Shown here in pieces: positions 10,201 through 18,541 of a stretch of DNA of 64,000 nt. The stretch is from contig NW_027102661.1 of the NCBI RefSeq assembly GCF_036373705.1, positions 310,001 through 374,000 on the forward strand, written 5' to 3'. The notes below the pieces were generated by a model that searched no databases, was not told the DNA's origin, and saw only the letters and a list, made by a program, of their open reading frames with translations. The position numbers and the translations under genes were made by a program. The stretch is from Amia ocellicauda. Its lineage: Eukaryota > Chordata > Actinopteri > Amiiformes > Amiidae. How positions within the stretch are numbered: position 1 is the first letter of the stretch; each line of letters starts with the position of its first letter.

Positions 10201-11354
10201 CTTTACCTCACAACGGTACCACACAACAATTTTTAAAGACAACAACTCCTCAAACTTGGTGATGTCTGAAAAGGCAACCATCTGTTGAGAGTTTAAGCCG
10301 GCCCTCTGATGAAGCATTAAAGCTTCTTGCAGAGCTTGGGGTTCAGGCATGTCGGGGGTGAGTAGTTTTATTAAACTGTAAGCAAAACAGAGCTTATTGT
10401 CCCCACTGGAACTCACCACTAATTGCCTGAGCTTGGTCCTAATTATGTCGTTCTTCAAGCATTTCGACAGTCTTCTAAGCGCCCCACCCTCAGGGTTACG
10501 AACCACATTCATTACCAGAGACAGACTTTCATCAGCTATGATGGCTGCGTTACTTTGCAATAACGCTTCGATTTTAGCCAGACGTCTAAATTATCTCCAC
10601 TCAGCATTACAGATAGGTTGCTAAACAAATCATCCCCTCTGAGTTCTAACTGTACAACATCTCGAGGTCTGACCCTTTCAGCAACCTGTTCAAGCATTTT
10701 CTGCAAGGCCTCGTGTATGTTGACAAATATTTCTGCATAATTGTCACAATTTAAAAGTTCTGCAAAATTAAAACGCTGAATCATTTCAAAATTGTTATAG
10801 GCCGGTCTATCTATAATCACGGGATCACTGGTACTCTTGGACACATCATCATTTTGAACAAAGCCTTCACCCCCTACATTCTCACAGAGCATGTCCTCCA
10901 CAGCCTTATCAGTCTCAGAACCCTCCACATTCCGAACACCCCCACTGCTGACATCTACAAAACCCCCTTTTTGAGGAGGCTCATTTAAAGCCTGTAAAAG
11001 TCCTTCAAAGATATCCAACCGGTTAATGTCAAGACCCTCCTCTATAGTGATGGCTGCTTCTGCCGCCATCCTGTGTTCTAATTGTCTCAAATCATTTATA
11101 ATAGGGGCAGAATTTGGTCGGGGTAGCTCCTCCAAAGCCTCCACCATTTCAAACAAATCGGGGTGAACTAGGGGGTGAACCTCTATAAGCGCTACCGGTG
11201 GGAGGTGGTTATTTAGATCATTGAACATCTGTAACAGGTCGGGGTTCACCGGTAAGTCTGTTAATTCACATTCTATCGGTGGTAATTGGGGGTTATTTAA
11301 ATAATTTATCATTTGTAATAGTTCCAGGTTCATTGGGACATCAGAGGAGTTCAC
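7222..11354 (-). pseudogene. POLB: Family B DNA polymerase (protein-primed type), multiply interrupted
   Basis: Polinton PolB of about 1,370 codons. Order: acidic N-terminal region (10600-11354); Cys-rich zinc-finger-like region (about 9720-10090); Exo I near 9671-9697; Exo II (HNAKGYD) near 9509-9531; Exo III (YCKNDV) near 9136-9154; Pol A (DFTSLYPYV) near 8457-8482; Pol B (NSLWGKFG) near 7904-7927; Pol C (YHDTDS) near 7633-7650. Breaks: a frame change near 10590 and an in-frame TAA at 9406-9408, both in all copies; TAA at 8407-8409 and TAG at 8014-8016 private to this copy. Exo I reads FAFEC, with Ala (codon 9685-9687) where the family has catalytic Asp. The first ORF segment has no clear ATG; it opens at a GTG at 11354 and can extend upstream. 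Confidence 0.9.
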
Positions 11355-11457
11355 AACAGGGCCGGGGATGTTCTCTCGGGAAGGTCTTTTTGGGGCCCTA
11401 GCTTGTTCATAATCCTTTAGTTTGTGAGTTCATTTACCAAGTCAGGACATTTTTTAA

Positions 11458-11470
11458 TTTATTTTTTATT
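11458..11470 (-). terminator. Minus-strand poly(A) signals after gene M
   Basis: Two TTTATT motifs on the plus strand (11458-11463 and 11465-11470) give AATAAA on the minus strand, about 50 bases beyond the gene M stop and just before the polymerase. They imply that the N/M transcript ends here and that polymerase has a separate start. I see no clear TATA box for polymerase in 11355-11516. Confidence 0.45.
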
Positions 11471-11516
11471 TTTCCAACAACCCACAATAGTAAGGCGTTT
11501 TGTGTCTATTAAAACA

Positions 11517-12118
11517 TTAAATACGGTACAATTCGTTAGTAAGGGTATTAATAAGGATGTTTTGGCTCTCTATCACCAGGTTTTGCCCCACTAACACAAG
11601 TCTTTGATTTTGTAACAAAGTATGTAGCAACTCATGCCGACCTTCAGGATGTAGCTCCGGGGGCTGGTGGCCTGGCTCAGCTTCAAAGGATGGTCGCTCC
11701 GGTAAATCTCGGTCGAAGGAGGCAGGGAGCGAGCGTACACTCATGGACGGAGACCAAGAAGGCCTTTGCGGTGACACCCTGGCCAAGCGCGGGGTACTGT
11801 TCCGCGTTTCTGTAGCCAAGAAACGGGTCTGGGGGGACGATGTTGAAACCAGGCCGTCGTTGGGTGGTGTGTCAGCCCTGACTGACGGCGACCCCTGAGG
11901 TTGTTGGATGCCTGTATTTGTTCCGCCCGACAATGCGGCGGGCTGAATCTGGGGTGTTGAATTACCCCCAGAAGGCTGTGGCCTGAGTAGATGTTGGGGG
12001 GTCTCCAAGACCACCGTGGGGGATCCTCTCGGTGATCTCACCGGGAAAGATGTTTGATCCCACTTAGACGGGGTAATTGTCCTCAATAGCTCATTCACAG
12101 AATGACTATCCCAAGAGT
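11517..12118 (-). CDS. Gene M, Pro/Ser-rich protein, probable 3' exon of a spliced transcript
   Basis: About 200 codons. N-terminal two thirds rich in Pro, Ser, Thr, Gln (low complexity, probably disordered); C-terminal 45 residues are Leu/Gln/Asn-rich with heptad-like spacing (HTLLQNQRLVLVGQNLVIES), possibly a coiled coil. No in-frame ATG precedes the conserved region in copies 1-4; the frame opens with GTG at 12098. A strong splice acceptor (pyrimidine tract ending TTCTTCCCAAG) at 12119 enters this frame in phase 1, the same phase as all gene N exons, so M is probably reached by splicing. Function unknown. Confidence 0.6.
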
Positions 12119-12629
12119 CTTGGGAAGAATAAAAATATACATTACATTTACATCTTTAAACGGCGACAGAAATCAAACTTAAAACAACATGTCCAGGACA
12201 TTCAAAACCTTTAGCTTTTTTAGACCTTTGAAAATAGCCTTAGACATTCACTACAACGCCTTATTATTTACAGACAATATATTTATTAGGACTTGATAAT
12301 AAATTTAAAACAGAGAAGCCGCTGTAAATAAACTGTTTCTTAAATGTTTCTTTAAAAACTGTAATATTGTTAATAAAACACACACACACACAACAACATT
12401 TCATTTTTAAACGAACCTTCCAAGTGTAAACGCTTCCTGATCCCGGGACTTCCTGTTTCACAAACGTTTTCACGATCTGTTTAAATATTAAATACAATGA
12501 ACACCTTCAAGCCTTTTCCTACAACCACTTTAAAACAGAAGTATAATAGCGGGAGATAAGCCAAACAACTTACTAAACCCTTTCGGACGGCTTTACTTCC
12601 TAACCAGACGGTACGGCAATCGGTCATTT
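12119..12629 (-). other. Non-coding stretch between gene N terminal exon and gene M
   Basis: AT-rich, with a (CA)n run near 12379-12394 and a minus-strand AATAAA at 12282-12287 that could end the gene N mRNA. A 77-residue minus-strand frame (12264-12497) crosses the CA run and has no recognisable features. Most likely 3' UTR or intron before gene M. Equivalent stretches: 28285-28795, 44046-44556, 60681-61191. Confidence 0.45.
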
Positions 12630-13557
12630 CTAAACACGTTCCCCAGAAACAAGCCTAGACCTGTCCGGACTTCTAAAGATCTTTCCCAGAACCCCCCGCC
12701 CTACAGGAAACGGTCACCCATCGCTTAAATATTAGCCCTCAACGGGCAAACAAAGCCCTTTTAAAAACATTAAAGTTTGAAAGATCTTACTTACCTCCAC
12801 AGAATAATCGTTTCTTATGTTTTTCGGCTGGTTTAGCTTTTTGCACCGCTGTGAAGGTAAGAGACATGTTTAACCTTTAACCACACCGCTTTATAAAAAG
12901 CTTTAACCTCTTACAGGCTGCAGATATATACTCACAGCTATCAGATACCGGGGCTGACGGCCTTTCAGATTCTTGAAAGGTTACGGTTCTCGAAGGTAAA
13001 ACGAAACAAGCCCTCGATGTGGAAGGCCTTTCGTTGTCTCGAACCACGTTTCTTAATACTGTTAGACAGGATAATTTTTTTAAATTAACAAAACTGGACT
13101 CAAACATCTTACAGAAACGTTATACAAACAAACAGGGGTTTAGTTCTTACCCGGTCGGCAGACAGCCTGTCTAGGGACAACCACTTCTCTTGGTCGAACC
13201 TCGGAGACATTAATCACAGGCCTTTCGATAGTTTCTGTGTAATTAAAGAGACCGGCATTAATATATATTAAAACGTTTTCATAACTCTAATGAGCCGCTT
13301 CAAAACCACACACACCCATGCATAAGAACCCATGAGCGCAAACACAAAAATCTTACCGTCGTTGTTCCAGATGATCTCCTCAGCGTTGGGAATTAACTCC
13401 TGTTGACTGGCTGAAAAATAATTTTACAGAACTTAAAACAGATGTTATAGCCTTATTTACAATACATGCACACAACACGCTCTGAGTCAATGAAAATAAT
13501 CTGAAGACTTGCCTAAAAACTCGTTTAAATCGAATCGCTGATGTTGTTTCCGGACAT
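12630..13557 (-). pseudogene. Gene N, six-exon spliced gene (exon 1 frameshifted in this copy)
   Basis: Predicted exons on the minus strand: 13513-13557 (ATG at 13557), 13357-13410, 13151-13234, 12936-13058, 12795-12848 and 12630-12700 (stop TAG). Donors read G|GCAAGT (exon 1, a GC-AG intron), then GTAAGA, GTAAGA, GTGAGT and GTAAGT; acceptors end TTTTTCAG, TACACAG, TCTAACAG, CTTCACAG and CCTGTAG. All introns are phase 1, and exons 2, 3, 4 and 5 are exact multiples of three (54, 84, 123, 54), so exon skipping would keep frame. Exon 5 encodes a basic AEKHKKRLF stretch, possible nuclear localisation. One base is missing in exon 1 here and in copy 2, giving an early TAA. Function unknown. Confidence 0.6.
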
Positions 13558-13724
13558 TGTTGATCTTTAGTCTTAAATCGAAAGGTCAGTGTGAGTCTGT
13601 CGAGCTGAAGACCAGACCTTCATACTTATACTGATGGCCACATGCCGGATCTGCTTGTAAGGCATTGTTCTGGTCTGGCCTTTGTGCCACCCTGTTACCA
13701 ATTAACATATCAAAACCAACCAAT
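13558..13724 (-). promoter_or_regulatory. Gene N promoter: TATA box and two CCAAT boxes
   Basis: Minus-strand TATAAGTA at 13623-13630 lies about 70 bases before the gene N ATG. CCAAT pentamers occur on the plus strand at 13698-13702 and 13720-13724, about 70-95 bases further upstream, with normal spacing for a pol II promoter. Copies 2 and 3 keep these; copy 4 has lost the CCAAT portion. Confidence 0.5.
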
Positions 13725-14134
13725 AAAATGACACTGCATCAAATTTCAAATAGAAACCAAGATGGAGACGATCTCTCTCCTCTCTACTCTAAACTTTTAT
13801 TAGAACCTTTTGGTCTCTCAAAAAAACATTTTTAAGCATCAAGACCTATAGTCAACAACCACTAAGAATATTTCAGGCCTTTATAAGCGCTAAAAAACAA
13901 CCTGAGCCTAGAAAATAACTATAAAGATCAAAAATAACTAGCGCTTTTACAGTGATTTTTTTATTTATTTTTTATAGCGATGCTTTGTTTGGTATTAAAC
14001 AAGTCACAAACTACTCAGAACAGCGTTTATCCCCGCAAAAGAGATATTTGGGTTTATTTTACAAAGCTTATAAATTATATAGGTTAAAAGTATTCTGAAT
14101 GTTTTGATATCACACGCCATACCTACTGTTGTCT
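13725..14134. other. AT-rich right-end sequence without recognisable gene
   Basis: Part of the element (shared by all copies) upstream of gene N. Contains short A/T homopolymers near 13960-13975 and no ORF of note. It ends at the truncation junction. Equivalent in others: 29891-30300, 45653-46061, 62242-62539. Confidence 0.5.
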
Positions 14135-14409
14135 TCTACACCTTACGGTAGCAACAAATCTAACTACTGCTTTACTTTAACAATAATAATGACGGCGACC
14201 ACGATGACAACAAGAACAACAACAACAACATCATCATCATCATCATCATCAGATTTTAATTAAAAGTGGCTACACCAGCGTTTACAATTTCAACCTGTCG
14301 ACGGACGGACGCTCTGAGTGCATCGATTGCGGGCACTCCAATGAAGAAAAGACACCCACCGCCTCCGGGGAACCACGAGGGCAAGCATGACGAAAAGGGC
14401 ACAGTAGGC

Positions 14410-14482
14410 TGTTTCCGCCCGGTTTCGAACCGGGGACCTTTCGCGCGTTGGGCGAACGTGATAACCGCTATACTACGGAAAC
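14410..14482 (-). tRNA. tRNA-Val(AAC), slightly diverged
   Basis: 73-nt cloverleaf on the minus strand. Acceptor stem GTTTCCG/CGGAAAC, anticodon arm TTCGC-CCAACGC-GCGAA giving anticodon AAC, T arm CCCGG-TTCGAAA-CCGGG (intact B box). The D stem carries one mismatch (GTA against CAC). A minus-strand TTTT about 14 bases downstream could terminate pol III. Confidence 0.85.
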
Positions 14483-15081
14483 TGACACCGCTGCCTCTTG
14501 CTTCAAATGGTTACCGTTAAAGCCTGCTGGTAAAACGGGCTCAGGTGTTTCAGGTCGGCTAGGCTGTGAGATGTCGTCTGAAGTGCGGCGAAAGGATGCC
14601 ATTTTCACTGACCTGTTTGGCATTGCTAAAGGGCACATCAGGACACTTTGGAAACTCTTTCAAAGGAAGAACGCCCTGAGCTATGACAAGACTTACACTT
14701 ACCCCAACAAGGTGATGCTCAATGGCTTGTTCAAACAGCTGCTGCTTGTCTTGTGCCACCATCAGACAATCACAGAGCTATTGTGCCTTCTGCACCTTAC
14801 GGTAGCAACAAATCTAACTACTGCTTTACTTTAACAATAATAATGACGGCGACCACGATGACAACAAGAACAACAACAAGAACAACAACAACAACATCAT
14901 CATCATCATCATCATCAGATTTTAATTAAAAGTGGCTACACCAGCGTTTACAATTTCAACCTGTCGACGGACGGACGCTCTGAGAGCACCGATTTCGGGC
15001 ACTCCAATGAAGAAAAGCTACCCACCGCCTCCGGGGAACCACAAGGGCAAACAGGATGAAATGGACCGGCCCACAGCAGGC

Positions 15082-15154
15082 TGTTTCCGCCCGGTTTCGA
15101 ACCGGGGACCTTTCGCGTGTTAGGCGAACGTGATAACCGCTACACTACGGAAAC
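15082..15154 (-). tRNA. tRNA-Val(AAC), all stems paired
   Basis: 73 nt; acceptor, D, anticodon (TTCGC-CTAACAC-GCGAA) and T stems all pair, and the sequence looks like the standard vertebrate valine AAC tRNA. The downstream TTTT of the neighbouring unit is mutated here, so pol III termination is less obvious. Confidence 0.93.
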
Positions 15155-15350
15155 TGACACCGCCACGTCTTGCTTCAAACGGTTACAGTTGAAGCCTGCT
15201 GGTAAAACGGGCTCACGCATTTCAGGTCGGCTAGACTGTGAGATGGCGTCTGAAGTGCGGCGAAAGGATGGCATTTTCACAGACCTGTTTGGCATTGCTA
15301 AAGGGCACATCAGGACACTTTGGAAACTCTTTCAAAGGCAGGTCGCCCTG

Positions 15351-15941
15351 CGCTTTAAAAGGGATCCCAGCTATGTTGGAGTGGAGCTTTTTGCTTTAAG
15401 AGAGAAGGAGGGTACGTTGGAACCTTTTGAGACGGTAATTGAATACTCTTATGAGGACTGGTTGAAGGTGATGGCCTGGAGAGATCTGGGGCTTGTGGAT
15501 AAGACTCTAGAAGGCTTGCAAGAGGGTCCAAGAGAATGCGAAATGGAGTCTCCGACTCAGGGTTTTGAAAGGTGTGAATGGGAAAGCTTGCAGAACTACG
15601 GTAGAGTGGTGAAGAGTCTATCTCAAACTACAGATCGTAAGGTTTTGTTTAGCAGTACCCTGATTACAAACCCTATTGAAGGGGGTGTGGAGGATCCAGA
15701 AAAACAGGTTACTGAAATTATGTTTGACGCCGTGGACTGGCCGTTCTTGAAAGAGGTCATAAACTGTATAAATGATGGTTTTGACATCTTGACCAAATGT
15801 TCGCAACTGGATTTGGTTAGAAGGAGAATATGCTGGATTATGGATTATATATCCCCCTTGAATGACGACGACGATGATAAAACCGACGACGTGTGGGGTT
15901 TTGGAGGGGGGTCTGACGGCTCAGGGGCTACTCTCTTCTAA
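15351..15941 (+). pseudogene. Gene A (unknown), 5' truncated but with the only complete C-terminus
   Basis: 196 codons open from the truncation to TAA at 15939-15941. The N-terminal 43 or so residues seen in copies 3 and 4 are missing. Visible features: FKRDPSYVGVELFAL, Glu-rich middle, WPFLKEVINCIND, ICWIMDYISP, then an acidic Asp run (NDDDDDKTDD) and Gly-rich end. Copies 3 and 4 each carry a different deletion of this C-terminal region, so this is the only place it can be read. No family recognised. Confidence 0.6.
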
Positions 15942-15942
15942 G

Positions 15943-15983
15943 AGGGCGGTGTGTCGTGACGTAGTGAAGAGATAGGATAAAAG
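15943..15983 (+). promoter_or_regulatory. Gene B promoter: GC box, TGACGTAG and TATA-like element
   Basis: GAGGGCGG at about 15942, a CRE/ATF-like TGACGTAG at 15957-15964 and GATAAAAG at 15976-15983, with the gene B ATG at 16020. The TGACGTA core is the same as the motif repeated three times in the terminal inverted repeats. Confidence 0.5.
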
Positions 15984-16019
15984 GCGCAACAATTCATTCA
16001 TGGTTTAAAATTAAAGAGA

Positions 16020-16868
16020 ATGTCTTACCCGAAAGCTGCGGACGTCGACAGGCTCTACAGGCCTCTTCAAACCCGGGATCACCCCTGGTTCTATTCCCCA
16101 GATTTTGTATACACTCTGGAACCCTCTGACTGCGGTTACCCTCCAAGACCTCAGACCCCGGTCCCTCAGGACGAAACAACATGCGGTGCGATGGATGTCC
16201 AAATGAGTCTCGGGGATCCCCAGCCTCTGGAGCTCATGGAGGGCCTCGATTTTGCCGAACTGTCTACCGTCTGTGCGTCTCAGGAGGGGGTCAGTCCAAT
16301 GGATGTAGAAACACCCCACAAACCACCAGGCGACCCAATGAGCATCGGACTGTCCCAGGGGCGTGATGAAGACGCAGGATTTATGCCCGGGGTATGTGAC
16401 CAAGTAAGCAGAGTGGTTAAAAGCACCCTGGTGTATATTCTGAGTGCTCTCATCGACCGAGCTCTGAAAGAAGTCTGTCGGGGGTGTGAAGTGAATCACC
16501 CCAGTCAGTTGAGACACAGTTGTTTGTTTGAACCAGACCGTTACTATTTCCTGTTCTATTTCAACGTGTTTTACAGAAGACTGAACAAACCGTGGCTGAA
16601 ACCGGCACTAATCAAGGCGCTGTCTTACTCCCACATACATGTCACTGCGGGACAAGTCCAGAAAATCATAGATGAGATTTTGCTGGAGCTGAAAAAGGAG
16701 CCGTTTATAATAGAGAAACTTGGGCAGCTGGTCAATGACCTGGATGAGCCGAGTAGAAAAACCGCTGGCAAGCTAAAAGCTTATTTCTTCAGTAAAGAAG
16801 TTAAAGCTGGGGGCAGCGACGAGGAATTCGACATCTACGCCACTGATTCAGACTCTGACCTGAACTAA
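16020..16868 (+). CDS. Gene B, 282-residue Cys/His HPSQ-motif protein
   Basis: Complete. N-terminal 125 residues are Pro-rich and probably disordered. A folded C-terminal domain begins with a helix (SRVVKSTLVYILSALIDR) and a cluster Cys153-x2-Cys156-x3-His160-Pro-Ser-Gln-x3-His166-x-Cys168 that looks metal-binding, followed by aromatic YYFLFYFNVFYRR. The tail is acidic with Ser-Asp repeats (residues about 264-282), a likely casein kinase 2 target. It sits between gene A and the Bcl-2-like gene, the region where related viruses carry host-interaction genes. No name is assigned. Confidence 0.8.
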   Translation: MSYPKAADVDRLYRPLQTRDHPWFYSPDFVYTLEPSDCGYPPRPQTPVPQDETTCGAMDVQMSLGDPQPLELMEGLDFAELSTVCASQEGVSPMDVETPHKPPGDPMSIGLSQGRDEDAGFMPGVCDQVSRVVKSTLVYILSALIDRALKEVCRGCEVNHPSQLRHSCLFEPDRYYFLFYFNVFYRRLNKPWLKPALIKALSYSHIHVTAGQVQKIIDEILLELKKEPFIIEKLGQLVNDLDEPSRKTAGKLKAYFFSKEVKAGGSDEEFDIYATDSDSDLN

Positions 16869-16880
16869 GGGACTTTGAAC

Positions 16881-17389
16881 ATGGGGAATGTTCTGGACTG
16901 CTTCTGCAACTGGTTCTGTCATCAACACTCTGTAGCTAACCTGAGAGCGCTATTACACCATGTGCTTGACAGAAAAGTAGCCAACGCGAGCCTTTTCTCT
17001 ACAGATTTAACCATCGATGAGGATCAACTTTCAAACCTGGAAAAGTGAATGGCTGCTGTAACAAAGACCGGGGGGTACGAACACTGGGATGAAGCGCTCA
17101 AGGGGGCCAAGAATGATATTAGGCCATATCATCAACATCTGTATGACCTTTTGCTGAGCATGTTTAATACACCTCTGTTTACTTTTAAAATAGGTCATAT
17201 TGTTGTTTTATTTACATATGTAACTGAGGTGTGTGCCTACAAGATAAAGAAACAGGTATATTTGTTGATATAGATCAAGTAACCAATCATCTGATTTCTT
17301 TTTGTCTGGACCGTAGAAAAAATTGTTGTGTATGTTATACTTTTCTCAAATGTCTAAAAAGGGGTATCTGCTCTCCTGAAGTTGAATAA
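16881..17389 (+). pseudogene. Gene C, Bcl-2-like, in-frame TGA and late frame change
   Basis: ATG at 16881 encodes MGNVLDCFCNWFC: Gly2 is a myristoylation-type signal and Cys7, Cys9 and Cys13 are possible palmitoylation sites. TGA at 17046-17048 interrupts after 55 codons; the same frame continues to 17273. The BH1-like IGHIVVLFTYV is near 17190-17225. After the 17273 stop, another frame stays open to 17389, and the switch point contains CAG|GTATAT, a possible splice donor. Viral Bcl-2 homologues are usually about 150-200 residues, which fits the whole span. Identity is inference from motif and size. Confidence 0.5.
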
Positions 17390-17406
17390 AAAACCTTGTA
17401 TAAAAA
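17385..17406 (+). promoter_or_regulatory. Poly(A) signal and late TATA box
   Basis: AATAAA 17385-17390 and TATAAAAA 17399-17406, 40 bases before the integrase ATG; same layout as copy 1. Confidence 0.55.
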
Positions 17407-17445
17407 CTTTGCGCATAGTGTGGGTCTGTTTGGTTATTTGACAGA

Positions 17446-18537
17446 ATGACTCGGCAAGCTCCCCAAATGCAGGAACTATACTACAACCCAGCCAAGATTG
17501 GGGGTTTGGCGGGTAAGAAGGGTTTTCAAAGAGGACTCGCTGAGGCCGGAGTGAAGGTTAATGATGTGGTTGTTTCAGAATGGTTACGGGAACAAGACGC
17601 CTATACCTTACATAAACCTCTCAGGATTAACTTTAAAAGAAACCGCGTATATGCAACTGACATAGACTCACAATGGCAAATGGATCTAGTCGATATGTCA
17701 AATTTATCAAAACATAACAATGGTCACAAATTGATGTTGATGTGTATCGATGTGTTATCAAAATATGCCTGGGCTCGCATTCTACATAAAAAAACAGGTC
17801 GGGCGGTGACAAGGGCCTTTGAGGATATATTGTCCCAGGGTCGATGTCCTAAAAAACTGCAGACTGATAAAGGAAAAGAGTTTCTCAACAGAGAATTTCA
17901 GAATCTACTGAAGAGACACAAAATACATCATTTCACCACCGGTAATGAGCTTAAGGCATTGGTAGTGGAGAGGTTTAACCGCACCATGAAGACCAAAATC
18001 TGGAGATATTTTACAGCGGTCAACACGTTCAAGTATTTTGATAAAGTTCAGGATTTTATCGATGCTTACAACCAAGGGTATCACACCAGTATTAAAATGA
18101 AGCCTATAGATGTTGATCAAAGTAATTCTTTTAAGGTCTATAAAGAATTATACGGACCATTTATTAAGAAGGGAAAAACTACTTATAAGTTCAACATCGG
18201 TGATGTGGTTCGCGTTTCAAAGCTAAGGAGTACTTTTGCCAAAGGTTATGAACAAACATTTTCTGATGAATATTTTACAGTTACCGAACAGTTGGCTTGA
18301 GACCCCCCCGTGTACCGGTTAAAAGACTATGACGGGGAGGATATAGAAGGAACGTTTTACGAAGCCGAGTTACAAAAAATGATTGTGGGTAAAGACAGTG
18401 TATACAGAGTTGAAAAGATATTAGCTGAAAAAACCCAGAACCGGAAAAAATACGTGTTGGTGAAATGGCTTGGATGGCCTGAAAAGTTCAATAGTTGGGT
18501 ACCGGAACAACAGGTTTGCGATATTCAATCCTTATAA
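17446..18537 (+). pseudogene. INT: Integrase with single nonsense codon
   Basis: Same length as copy 1 (1,092 bp) but AGA is changed to TGA at 18298-18300, cutting off the C-terminal 80 residues including the chromodomain. The catalytic core with all three acidic residues is still within the 284-codon open part. The same nonsense codon occurs in copy 4. Confidence 0.9.
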
Positions 18538-18541
18538 CAAC

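Larger units (their letters stand above)
1..14134 (+). mobile_element. Maverick/Polinton (adintovirus-like) element, copy 1, both ends incomplete
   Basis: First of four same-orientation copies. The window opens inside gene B, so the left inverted repeat and gene A are not visible. Gene order B-C-D-E-F-G-H rightward and N-M-L-K-J-I leftward, with integrase, protein-primed type PolB, packaging ATPase, adenain-like protease and jelly-roll capsid, is the Polinton signature. The right side stops at about 14134, where sequence shared with copy 4 up to 62539 gives way to host tRNA-repeat DNA; the terminal 874 bp present in copy 4 are missing. This is the only copy with an uninterrupted integrase. 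Confidence 0.93.
14135..15348. repeat. Host tandem repeat carrying tRNA-Val genes, two type-A units
   Basis: Two adjacent units of about 655 bp: 14135 to about 14790, then about 14790 to 15348 (cut by copy 2). Each has the TTACGGTAGCAAC start, an AAC/ATC trinucleotide tract (14215-14251; about 14870-14917), the segment beginning AGTGGCTACACCAGCG and a minus-strand tRNA-Val(AAC). The same units flank every element copy, and the window ends inside the start of another. Confidence 0.85.

Noticed and set aside
7222-11354. True adenovirus genome integrated in the host
   Set aside because: PolB, protease and core protein resemble adenovirus, but an integrase, A32-like ATPase, short F54H12.2-type capsid protein and 6-bp duplications with AG...CT ends are Polinton features.
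12264-12497. 77-residue minus-strand frame (CCCVCVCF run)
   Set aside because: Its odd composition comes from a (CA)n microsatellite; it lies in the predicted intron/3' UTR region between N and M.
14215-14251. CRISPR-like or regulatory array at the AAC/ATC repeats
   Set aside because: Plain trinucleotide microsatellites in host repeat units; no spacers.
14266-14834. Overlapping plus-strand frames across the host repeats
   Set aside because: They cross the antisense of tRNA genes, start at non-ATG codons and change between repeat units; no conserved protein pattern.
15117-15941. Long frame running from the tRNA-Val gene into gene A, looking like a host-virus fusion gene
   Set aside because: It opens on a GTG inside the tRNA and has no in-frame ATG start evidence; the upstream part is repeat DNA that is non-coding in other units. 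Only the gene A part from 15351 is supported.
17046-17048. Selenocysteine or programmed readthrough at the TGA in gene C
   Set aside because: Copy 1 has TTA (Leu) at the same codon and I saw no SECIS-like structure downstream; ordinary nonsense is simpler.
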